A stretch of DNA of 64,000 bases, from positions 1-64,000 of the forward strand of contig JABSPL010000208.1 of assembly GCA_013215105.1 (NCBI GenBank), given 5' to 3'. This stretch comes from Flavobacteriaceae bacterium. GTDB lineage: Bacteria; Bacteroidota; Bacteroidia; Flavobacteriales; Flavobacteriaceae. The notes under the pieces are model-generated. The model saw only the letters and a program-made list of their open reading frames with translations, did not search any database and was not told the origin of the DNA. The translations under genes and the position numbers were made by a program. Within the stretch, counting starts at the first letter, position 1, and every line of letters begins with the position of its first letter. Positions 52,558 to 60,618 of this stretch are shown here, piece after piece.

Positions 52558-53845
52558 AATAGTAAAGAGTTTTAGGATAAATACCAAAGACATATCGAGT
52601 AAACTACTTGAATGGTCTAAGGGGGAGGAATATATATTGTGGTTAGACTCTAACAACAGCCCCGAAAAATATAGCAGTATCGACAAGATATTAGCTATAG
52701 GTAAGCATAGTAGTATTGTCACTGATTATAAAGACGCCTTCGCAAAACTAGATATCTTTATTACTAAGACTAATGACTATATATTTGGAGGCTTGTCTTA
52801 CGACCTAAAGAATGGCTTAGAAGATATAAGTTCTAATAATAAGGACTCTATAGGCTTTGCTGATATGTTCTTCTTTCAACCGAAGAAAATAATAAAGGTG
52901 AAAGGTAATAGTTTAGAGTTTATGTATTTGGACGAATATAAAGACTGTATAGATAGTGACTTTGATGATATAGTTAATACTAATACCGCTATAACTGAAG
53001 AGTCGCCTGATAGTACTAGTAAGTCTGTAGTGAAACCTGTAATAAGTAAGAGTGAATATATAGATAAAGTAGAGCGAGTAAGAGACCATATAAAACAAGG
53101 GGATGTGTATGAGGTCAATTTATGTCAAGAGTTTTACAAGGAAGAGGTTATAAACCCTTTAAGTGTTTACACTAAACTTAATACTATATCGTCGGCACCG
53201 TTTGCTAGTTATATTAGGTGGGAAGACAAGTATATATTGAGTGCTTCTCCTGAAAGGTTTGTAAAGAAAGTTTCTGATACGCTAATATCTCAACCTATAA
53301 AAGGCACTAAGCGAAGAGGTAATAATATAGAAGAAGACAATTTACTAAGGCATTGTCTTAGTAAAGACATAAAGGAGAGAGCCGAAAACATAATGATAGT
53401 TGACTTAGTACGAAACGACCTTTCGAAGATAGCAGCCAAGGGTAGCGTAAAGGTAGAAGAGCTATGTGAGATATATAGTTTCGCTCAAGTACACCAGATG
53501 ATATCGACCATAACGGCTAAGGTAGATGGTAGCCATAGTACTGGTGAGATACTAAAGTCACTTTATCCTATGGGTAGTATGACGGGAGCACCTAAGTTAA
53601 GATCTATGCAGATAATAGAAGAGCTGGAACAAAGCAAACGAGGCATATATTCTGGTTCGGTTGGCTATATAAGCCCTAGTGGTGACTTTGACTTTAGTGT
53701 AATAATAAGAAGCATATTGTATAATGCTAAGACTAATTATGTGTCGTTTAGTGTAGGTGGTGCTATTACTTATAAGTCGATAGCCGAGAGTGAGTATGAA
53801 GAATGTTTGGTTAAAGCTAAGGCTATGGAGCAGGTACTTAGGTAA
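52550..53845 (+). CDS. pabB: Aminodeoxychorismate synthase component I
   Basis: A 431-residue member of the chorismate-utilising family that makes 4-amino-4-deoxychorismate for folate. The core has LSASPERFVK, the PIKGTKRRG motif (the lysine distinguishes PabB from anthranilate synthase, which has alanine there), IMIVDLVRNDLSKIA, SFAQVHQMISTITA, MGSMTGAPKLRSMQIIEELE and FSVGGAITYKSIAESEYEE. Start ATG at 52550 is inside the end of dxs (8-base overlap). Its 3' end overlaps the convergent aminotransferase gene by 8 bases. Confidence 0.85.
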   Translation: MGRIVKSFRINTKDISSKLLEWSKGEEYILWLDSNNSPEKYSSIDKILAIGKHSSIVTDYKDAFAKLDIFITKTNDYIFGGLSYDLKNGLEDISSNNKDSIGFADMFFFQPKKIIKVKGNSLEFMYLDEYKDCIDSDFDDIVNTNTAITEESPDSTSKSVVKPVISKSEYIDKVERVRDHIKQGDVYEVNLCQEFYKEEVINPLSVYTKLNTISSAPFASYIRWEDKYILSASPERFVKKVSDTLISQPIKGTKRRGNNIEEDNLLRHCLSKDIKERAENIMIVDLVRNDLSKIAAKGSVKVEELCEIYSFAQVHQMISTITAKVDGSHSTGEILKSLYPMGSMTGAPKLRSMQIIEELEQSKRGIYSGSVGYISPSGDFDFSVIIRSILYNAKTNYVSFSVGGAITYKSIAESEYEECLVKAKAMEQVLR

Positions 53846-54980
53846 ACTGATAAGTCTTTTCTAATATTTCTATCAGGCTACTTACTATATAGTCTTGTTG
53901 CTCTGTTGATAATTCGGTATGTATCGGTAGAGAAAGTACTGTCTCGGTTAGTTTGTTGGTGTTAGGGAATATATTATTGTCAAAGTTATACTTACTATAA
54001 GCCTTTTGGCTATGTATAGCTATAGGGTAATATACAGCACAAGAGATACCTTTTTCTCTTAGTTTAGTAGCTACCTCATCTCTTTTATCTGTTATTTTAA
54101 GGGTGTATTGATGAAAAGAATGACTACTATATTCAGTTCTTTTAGGTATTTCCACTCCTTTTATTACTGATAATTTACTATCATAATATTCCGCTGCTTG
54201 TTTACGAGCGTCTATATATTCGTCTAAGTGCTTTAGCTTAACATTGAGCACTGCAGCCTGTATACTGTCGAGCCTAGAGTTAATACCTATATGATCATAA
54301 TGATACCTTTTACTCATTCCGTGGTTCGCTAAGCTTCTTATCTTCTTAGCCAAGATGTCGTTATTGGTAAACACGGCACCACCGTCACCGAAGCAACCAA
54401 GGTTCTTAGACGGAAAAAAGGAAGTAGTACCTATATCTCCTATAGCACCTGCTTTACTTGTGTCTCCCTTTTTGTCTATATAGTCGGTTCCTAGTGCCTG
54501 AGCTGTGTCTTCTATTATATATATATTGTGTTCTTTGGCTATAGTTTTTATAGCTTCCATATTGGCACATTGCCCAAAAAGGTGCACAACTATTACGGCT
54601 TTAGTCTTGTTGGTTATAGCTTTCTTGAAGCTTTCTATATCTATATTGAAGTTATCATAGTCAACGTCGACTAGTACCGGTTTTAGTTTGAGTAAGGCTA
54701 TAGCTTCGCTGGTTGCTGCGAATGTAAAATCGACAGTTATAACCTCATCATTCGGTTTAAGACCCAATGCCATTAATGATAATTGCAGAGCATCAGTTCC
54801 ATTACCGCACGATATTACGTGTTTTACATTTAGGTATTTGGCTAAGTTAGTCTCGAAAGTTTTTACTATAGTTCCGTTTATAAAAGAGCAAGAGTCTATT
54901 ACTTTTTGCATCTCAGCATCTATAGAATCCTTTATTTTCAGATACTGACCTTTTAGGTCAACCATTTCTATCTTAGTCAT
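53838..54980 (-). CDS. DegT/DnrJ/EryC1/StrS-family aminotransferase
   Basis: A 380-residue PLP enzyme that aminates nucleotide-linked keto sugars. It has ISCGNGTDALQLSLMALGLKPNDEVI, the PLP aspartate region IIEDTAQALG, the Schiff-base lysine in TSFFPSKNLGCFGDGG, GMSKRYHYDHIGINSRLDSIQAAVL and YYPIAIHSQKAY. Such enzymes feed LPS or O-antigen sugars, which fits the glycosyltransferases and the flippase elsewhere in the window. It overlaps the upstream M23 peptidase gene by 4 bases and the convergent pabB by 8. Confidence 0.93.
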   Translation of the reverse strand: MTKIEMVDLKGQYLKIKDSIDAEMQKVIDSCSFINGTIVKTFETNLAKYLNVKHVISCGNGTDALQLSLMALGLKPNDEVITVDFTFAATSEAIALLKLKPVLVDVDYDNFNIDIESFKKAITNKTKAVIVVHLFGQCANMEAIKTIAKEHNIYIIEDTAQALGTDYIDKKGDTSKAGAIGDIGTTSFFPSKNLGCFGDGGAVFTNNDILAKKIRSLANHGMSKRYHYDHIGINSRLDSIQAAVLNVKLKHLDEYIDARKQAAEYYDSKLSVIKGVEIPKRTEYSSHSFHQYTLKITDKRDEVATKLREKGISCAVYYPIAIHSQKAYSKYNFDNNIFPNTNKLTETVLSLPIHTELSTEQQDYIVSSLIEILEKTYQFT

Positions 54981-56674
54981 ATTTGTTTTTTTAACTTACT
55001 AAGGTCTCCTTTATATATATTCACTTTTTTGGTAGTTGTATTCCCTACTTTGTCCGAAACTACTATCTTAAATACATGCTTACCTATACTTAATATTTTG
55101 TCTTTTAGGTTATATACTAAGTACCCTTTCTTTATATTATACTCCATTAATATCCACTTACCATCTATAAAAGCATCGTAAGAAGAAACACCAGAGTGAA
55201 TATCACTTATTTTTACTTTTAAGGTTTTATATTTACTAATATATCTGTTGTTAGAGAAATTGTGCATTTTAACTCTAGGAGAAATACTATCTCTGAGCAA
55301 TATATAATTCCCCAAATGCTTTAGCGAAGCATATATTTTGTTCTCTTTCTTATGAAACCTAACAGCCCATTTTTTTTTGTATCCTATTTTAGCTATATAT
55401 AATTGTTTCTTATGAGCGGTGCTGTACTGCTTAGTATCAAAAGTTAATGTATATCTCTTGTTGAGAGCCACTGAACTATTATGTACTTTCACTACTTTAC
55501 CATTTACCTTAAAGTTAAAGTCAAGATCCTTATAGAAGGTGTATTTAGGAAAAGAAGCTTTCACTCCTGAGTCAGAAAACTCATTAAAAACCTTTCTGTC
55601 AACACTATATTGAGTGTTTTTATCTTTGTAACTACCTTTACGACCTATAAGCCCTATATGCACTGAAGTTTCATTTCCTTTGTAGTCAAATATCCTTATA
55701 TCTACATTGTACTTCTTACCTTCTTCTACGTTTATATAATCAGTTTTCTTGGTTTTATCGTATATCCCTAAAAAGTTAAAGCTTTCTATATATGTCTTCT
55801 GATACCTCGTTTTGTTTATCTTATACTTCTTATAATCTATAAGTTGGTTTATATATTTGGAGTTGTTAAAAGCAAACGAATCCATCTTATGACTATATTT
55901 CAACTTACCGTTAACTGTCATTTCCATACCGTAAACTCCATTTTTGTTAGTTGCATTGTCTAGTAAGTCATAAGTATTTAACCCGAAACTAACCTTGCCA
56001 TAAGCATATATATCAATACATTTATAAGTGTCTTTGTTTATCTTTCTCAAAGAAAGTTTACTGCTATTAAGTTTGTTTACATGCCCTGACTCCGAAAAAG
56101 AATAAGCCATAACATTCCTAACTATAGGGGTTGTTGTATCAGAAACATCCATACCGAACAAAAAAGGGTTAATCGGTTTTTGTGACTTACTATGTCTTAT
56201 TTCATAATGCAAATGAGGAGCTATAAAACCTCCAGTACTACCAGAATAAGCTATTATTTCACCTTTTTTAACCTTTATACTGTCTTTGATATTTAACATT
56301 TCTACCTCAAACTTCTCCTTACTATATTGATAAGACTTCACTATAGCGTTTATTCTTGGAGAATATTTCTGCAAATGAGCATAAACCGTAGTAGTTCCAT
56401 TAGCGTGATCTATATATATAGCCTTACCATAGCCAAACAATGCTACTTTTATCCTAGACACGAATCCATCCGCAGTAGCATATACAGCAAGCCCCTCTCT
56501 TTGTTTGGTTTTAATATCGATCCCTCCATGAAAATGGTCTGGTCTTAGTTCTGCAAAAGTACCTGCCAAAACAATAGGAATATCCAAAGGAGATCTAAAA
56601 AAATTTTCTTTAGGCTTCTGTGCATAAGTTAATATGCTTAACATTATAAAGAGTATCGATATACGTGTATTCAT
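54977..56674 (-). CDS. M23-family peptidoglycan peptidase
   Basis: A 565-residue exported protein (signal peptide ISILFIMLSILTYAQ). The LytM/M23 zinc site lies near the N-terminus: DHFHGGIDIKTKQ (H and D ligands), YIDHANGTTTVYAHLQKYS and APHLHYEIRHSK (HxH). The remaining 350 residues are largely beta-sandwich in pattern and hold no motif I recognise. It probably cuts peptide bridges of peptidoglycan. The coding strand has an A9 run at about codon 435 (KKK; plus-strand T9 at 55370-55378). A 16-base palindrome lies 25 bases before the start. Confidence 0.9.
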   Translation of the reverse strand: MNTRISILFIMLSILTYAQKPKENFFRSPLDIPIVLAGTFAELRPDHFHGGIDIKTKQREGLAVYATADGFVSRIKVALFGYGKAIYIDHANGTTTVYAHLQKYSPRINAIVKSYQYSKEKFEVEMLNIKDSIKVKKGEIIAYSGSTGGFIAPHLHYEIRHSKSQKPINPFLFGMDVSDTTTPIVRNVMAYSFSESGHVNKLNSSKLSLRKINKDTYKCIDIYAYGKVSFGLNTYDLLDNATNKNGVYGMEMTVNGKLKYSHKMDSFAFNNSKYINQLIDYKKYKINKTRYQKTYIESFNFLGIYDKTKKTDYINVEEGKKYNVDIRIFDYKGNETSVHIGLIGRKGSYKDKNTQYSVDRKVFNEFSDSGVKASFPKYTFYKDLDFNFKVNGKVVKVHNSSVALNKRYTLTFDTKQYSTAHKKQLYIAKIGYKKKWAVRFHKKENKIYASLKHLGNYILLRDSISPRVKMHNFSNNRYISKYKTLKVKISDIHSGVSSYDAFIDGKWILMEYNIKKGYLVYNLKDKILSIGKHVFKIVVSDKVGNTTTKKVNIYKGDLSKLKKQI

Positions 56675-56699
56675 TGATTCGCTTTTTAGTAAAAATACA

Positions 56700-56715
56700 A
56701 ATTATCATGATAATT
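56700..56715. promoter_or_regulatory. Perfect 16-base palindrome upstream of the M23 gene
   Basis: AATTATCATGATAATT reads the same on both strands. It lies 25 bases before the M23 ATG at 56674, where a promoter or operator is expected. Confidence 0.45.
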
Positions 56716-56774
56716 AGACCTTATGTTTATTAAAAATAATAATAAAATAAAAACAGTCTAATCAGATATAAAAA

Positions 56775-58367
56775 CTAATCTATTATCACAAATTTAACAC
56801 GACTATCTAAGCAATCGAGCTCTGCATACAGATAGTCAAAGAATTTGTCTCCATGTTCCAGATACATTTTAGTAAAGTTATAGTGTCTTTCTTGTAAAGT
56901 TCCGTCAGGAAACATATTCGCTTTTAATTTTATTACTCTAGCTGTTTTGTCTTTAATAGAAAATCTTTCTGCTCTAAATATTCTATCTTCTAAGTTAGCT
57001 AAGCCGTTAAGTTGTTTTTTCTTTTGAGCCCTTACCGCCCCTATAAAAGAAGCATCGGTACGACTAGCTATATTTTCCATTTTATCAAAAATAGATTCTA
57101 TAGTTAGTTTCTCTTTTCTAAAGTCTAAGTCTATATTACTATGTAGTTTGACTACTTTATTAGCTAAAGGAAGTTCGTCCAGAAACAAATCAGGATAAGA
57201 CAGTTTCAGCTTTTCTAATTTTTCTTTTTCTTTGTAATTAGTCATTACTACCGAATCTCTTAGTATGATTATAGGAAAAACTATGCTATTAACTTCGAAT
57301 ACTCTTTTAAGTTCTAACCAATAAGAAAGCTCCCCTGCTCCACCAATATATGCTAAGTTGGGTAATATTTTCTCCTGATAAACTGGGCGTAACATTACAT
57401 TAGGACTGAAGTTGTCAGGCTTATCGTTTAGCTCTTGTAATATTTCTTCTTGAGTAAAATATATAGAGGTGTTATTGACTATATACTTGTCTCCCGTTTT
57501 TATTATTCTCTCCCTTATACTTCCTTTAATATAGAAAAGGTTTATTTCTCTAGGGTTTACTTGTATTTTATAACCTTTTTTCTTGAAGCTTTCGGTGGTT
57601 TTGGTTACTTCTTTATACGTGTAATTGTTTACAATTTCATTCTCAAACACGGTTTTCATCTGTCGTTTCAACTCTATATTATCAGCATCAAGTATAACTA
57701 GTCCTTTATTCCCGAAAAGCTCGTTGACCAATATCATGGTAGCTTTAGCCAAAGTATTTTCCTTATCATAAGCTTTGGAAAATATATCTGAAAGCCTCTT
57801 AGCTTTTTCATTATCAGGAAAACTATCGGTTAAATCCTTAAGTACCTTGTCAAACCCATCTAAGCTTAACCTACCAACACAACCTTCACTCTCTCTGTTC
57901 CATTGATGCTTTTTATCAGTAAAAATATGGTTTATCTCTTCAAAATCGTGGTCTTCACTTGCCATCCAGAACAGAGGTACAAAGTTTTTTTCAGGGTACT
58001 TTACTGATAATTTGTTACATAAGTTTATTACAGAGATTATCTTATAAACAAAGAAAACAGGCCCAGTAAATATATTTAACTGATGACCTGTTGTTATGGT
58101 ATAAGTATTATCTAACTTCAAATTATCTATATTAGATATAGTATTTTGAGTCTTGTCTACACCTATATATTGCTCATGTAAAACTTTAGTTAATACTTGT
58201 CTTTGCTCTGTAGTATATGATATGTTCTTAGCCTTAATTTGTTCGGCAAACGAATCTATATTTGGTTCTAAACCATATAAAGATTTAACCAAATCATCCT
58301 CATTTATATAATCTCTTATAAGGTCGTTTAAAACCGATAATCGAGAATAATCTATTTTATATACCAT
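56775..58367 (-). CDS. bshC: Bacillithiol biosynthesis cysteine-adding enzyme
   Basis: A 530-residue cytosolic enzyme that joins cysteine to glucosaminyl-malate to form bacillithiol, the main low-molecular-weight thiol in many Bacteroidota. Recognised by TITTGHQLNIFTGPVFFVYKIIS, FVPLFWMASEDHDFEEINHI, MLRPVYQEKILPNLAYIGGAGELSYWLEL and the coiled-coil like C-terminal region (LNGLANLEDRIFRAERF). Length is normal. The neighbouring desulfhydrase also deals with cysteine. No other bsh gene is in the window. Confidence 0.95.
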   Translation of the reverse strand: MVYKIDYSRLSVLNDLIRDYINEDDLVKSLYGLEPNIDSFAEQIKAKNISYTTEQRQVLTKVLHEQYIGVDKTQNTISNIDNLKLDNTYTITTGHQLNIFTGPVFFVYKIISVINLCNKLSVKYPEKNFVPLFWMASEDHDFEEINHIFTDKKHQWNRESEGCVGRLSLDGFDKVLKDLTDSFPDNEKAKRLSDIFSKAYDKENTLAKATMILVNELFGNKGLVILDADNIELKRQMKTVFENEIVNNYTYKEVTKTTESFKKKGYKIQVNPREINLFYIKGSIRERIIKTGDKYIVNNTSIYFTQEEILQELNDKPDNFSPNVMLRPVYQEKILPNLAYIGGAGELSYWLELKRVFEVNSIVFPIIILRDSVVMTNYKEKEKLEKLKLSYPDLFLDELPLANKVVKLHSNIDLDFRKEKLTIESIFDKMENIASRTDASFIGAVRAQKKKQLNGLANLEDRIFRAERFSIKDKTARVIKLKANMFPDGTLQERHYNFTKMYLEHGDKFFDYLYAELDCLDSRVKFVIID

Positions 58368-58469
58368 ATTTATTATCTTTCAGCCCTATTAATACATCAG
58401 CCATCTGGACTTAGAGTGTTATAGTGATGTAAATACAAAACCCCCTCAAATTGTGGTAGAACCTATTTA

Positions 58470-59522
58470 CTATTCTAAATACAGCTTTTGAAACAAGTCT
58501 ATTTCGAACTTTTTAATACTATTTAACTTTTTCAATCTTTCTATACTTATGGTATATTTCTTTGATAAAGAATAAAGAGTATCTCCTTTTTGTACTATAT
58601 GATACTTAACACCAGGCCTTTCTTCTACTTCTTCCACTCCTTCTTTTACCTCTACTGTTTTAGGTGTAAGTACTATGGTTTTAACCGTCTCTACATCTTG
58701 TACTATTGCAACTTCTTCCTGACTATCTCCTTCAGATATTGACTCTACAACCTGTACAACCGCTTCTGCTACCTCCTCTTTGACAGGGATTTCTTCAATC
58801 ACCTCAGTAACTAATCTATCGGTTACTGCTGGGGTGACAACTATTTCAGCTTCTACTTTTTTACTTTCTATTATATCCTTATGATTTAGTTTTATTTTAT
58901 CAAATTCATGAAGCTCAAACTTTTCTATTAAGCCTATTAGCTTACTAGGATATTTCGGGTCGGTTGCATAACCTGCTTTTTTCAATCCTTCAGCCCACTT
59001 TTTGTAGCTCGTTATTTTAAAAGTAAACAAGTCACTATATCTACTTCTTTGAGTAAGAAATTCCGAATGATCTCTGAAAGATTCACTCGCTTGTTTGTAT
59101 TTTCTAAAACATTCACCCTTTTCATCATCGTCGTGATATATTTTGGCTCCCTCCCATTTATGGCATTTTATACCAAAATGGTTATTAGCATCAACAGCCA
59201 GAGAGCTTCTACCAATATTAGACTCTAGCATACCTTGAGCCAGAGTTATACTTGCTGGTATCTTATACTTTTCCATTTCATTAATTGCCATAGTAGCATA
59301 ATTTTTAAGATAAGCAATACTTCTTGGGTTTGTGCCTAAACTCTCAATTTTGGCTATATGCTCCGATATATCTGAGTTTAACAAAACAGTATTGTTTTGA
59401 TCACTCGATTGTGTAATACTCTTAGTTTTATTTTTATCAGAAGAGCTAATATACTTTCTCTGAGTCCCACAACTACTTAGTAATATAGATATTACAAGTG
59501 CTATTAATAATTTATTTTTCAT
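58470..59522 (-). CDS. Glucosaminidase (GH73-like) lipoprotein with LysM
   Basis: A 350-residue lipoprotein (MKNKLLIALVISILLSSCGT). The glucosaminidase domain at about residues 65-210 shows ITLAQGMLESNIGRSSLAVDANNHFGIKC (catalytic Glu in LES), GECFRKYKQASESFRDHSEFL and YKKWAEGLKKAGYATDPKYP. A proline/valine/glutamate-rich linker follows, then a LysM at the C-terminus (KYHIVQKGDTLYSLSKKYTI). It cuts GlcNAc-MurNAc bonds in the wall. The gene ends 102 bases above bshC; its start overlaps the desulfhydrase gene by 11 bases. Confidence 0.93.
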   Translation of the reverse strand: MKNKLLIALVISILLSSCGTQRKYISSSDKNKTKSITQSSDQNNTVLLNSDISEHIAKIESLGTNPRSIAYLKNYATMAINEMEKYKIPASITLAQGMLESNIGRSSLAVDANNHFGIKCHKWEGAKIYHDDDEKGECFRKYKQASESFRDHSEFLTQRSRYSDLFTFKITSYKKWAEGLKKAGYATDPKYPSKLIGLIEKFELHEFDKIKLNHKDIIESKKVEAEIVVTPAVTDRLVTEVIEEIPVKEEVAEAVVQVVESISEGDSQEEVAIVQDVETVKTIVLTPKTVEVKEGVEEVEERPGVKYHIVQKGDTLYSLSKKYTISIERLKKLNSIKKFEIDLFQKLYLE

Positions 59523-60456
59523 AATCTAATAAGGTTTTATTATTTTTTTTCAATACAGTATTTATACCTTTTATACCTTGAAGCCCTCCCGTATGTATGG
59601 CTAGTATACTTTCTCCGTGTGCAAATGTATCATTTTCAATCATATTGAACAAACCAAAAATCATTTTACCTGTATATATAGGATCCAAAGGTATACCAGT
59701 TTGCTTATTGAAGGTATTCATAAATATAACTAACTCATCGGTTACCTTAGCGTAGCCTCCCATATTGTAGTTTCTTACTAGTTTCCAGTTGTTGTTTTTG
59801 GTGTTTATAAAAGATTTTATGTCTTCTTCTAAAAACGATTCTTTAAGTGCAGGAAACCCCAAAACTATCTGGTTTGTTTTAGATGTATTTATAAGCCCCG
59901 ATATAGTACCACCTGTACCAACAGCCGTACATATATAATCGTAGTTAGCATCGCTAGGTTTAAGTATATTTTCGCAACCTTTTACGGCTAGTTCGTTAGT
60001 TCCTCCTTCGGGAATTATATATGCTTCGGGGTATTTATGTTTAATATTATCTAAAAAAACTTGAGTGTTTTTATTACGATATTCGCTACGGCTTATAAAT
60101 ACAAAGTCCATACCGTACTGGTTCGCCTTGTTAAGAGTATAGTTTCCTTTTAGAGTTTTGGGCAAATCTTTGGCTAGTTCATCTCCTCTTATTATCCCTA
60201 TAGAACCAAAACCAAACTCGCTAGCTGCAACAGCAGTAGCTAGTATATGGTTAGAATAAGCTCCTCCGAAAGTCAAAAGACAAGTCTTTCCTTCTTGCTT
60301 TGCCCTCTCTATATTATAAGCTAGTTTTCGGTACTTGTTACCTGATATCTCCTTGTGTAATAAGTCTTCTCTTTTTATAAAGAGCTCCACCCCTTTACTT
60401 TTCAATAAAGGATGATTTATTTGTTGGTTTTTACTGGTTTTATCTTCTAAAAACAT
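59512..60456 (-). CDS. D-cysteine desulfhydrase / ACC deaminase family
   Basis: A 314-residue PLP enzyme of the TrpB/ACC-deaminase fold. PLP lysine is in EISGNKYRKLAYNI; GGAYSNHILATAVAASEFGF and IPEGGTNELAVKGC follow, and TAVGTGGTISGLI is the phosphate-binding glycine loop. Family members degrade D-cysteine to pyruvate, ammonia and H2S, or ACC. Sequence alone does not separate these. Overlap with the glucosaminidase gene shows co-transcription; bshC nearby suggests a cysteine-linked role. Confidence 0.85.
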   Translation of the reverse strand: MFLEDKTSKNQQINHPLLKSKGVELFIKREDLLHKEISGNKYRKLAYNIERAKQEGKTCLLTFGGAYSNHILATAVAASEFGFGSIGIIRGDELAKDLPKTLKGNYTLNKANQYGMDFVFISRSEYRNKNTQVFLDNIKHKYPEAYIIPEGGTNELAVKGCENILKPSDANYDYICTAVGTGGTISGLINTSKTNQIVLGFPALKESFLEEDIKSFINTKNNNWKLVRNYNMGGYAKVTDELVIFMNTFNKQTGIPLDPIYTGKMIFGLFNMIENDTFAHGESILAIHTGGLQGIKGINTVLKKNNKTLLDYEK

Positions 60457-60496
60457 TGTGTAGGTATTAAAGAATGGCTCTTGAAATATAATTTCT

Positions 60497-60504
60497 CAAA
60501 GATA
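60497..60504 (-). promoter_or_regulatory. Candidate -7 element for the desulfhydrase operon
   Basis: TATCTTTG on the minus strand, 40 bases above the ATG at 60456. Confidence 0.4.
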
Positions 60505-60561
60505 CATCAATATTATTATTACCCGAACATTTACTGATTAAAACAATTTAAATAAATATAA

Positions 60562-60593
60562 TTGCTTATTTTACAGTATTTTACATATATTTG
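60562..60593 (+). promoter_or_regulatory. Promoter of the five-repeat lipoprotein
   Basis: TTG at 60562-60564, 21 bases, then TATATTTG at 60586-60593; the ATG is at 60619. This is a good match to the Bacteroidota consensus. Confidence 0.65.
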
Positions 60594-60618
60594 CGTCACC
60601 AATTTAAATTTTATTATT

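Noticed and set aside
53838-60456. A single nine-function operon from the desulfhydrase to the aminotransferase
   Set aside because: Gaps of about 100 bases between M23, bshC and glucosaminidase genes argue for several transcription units.
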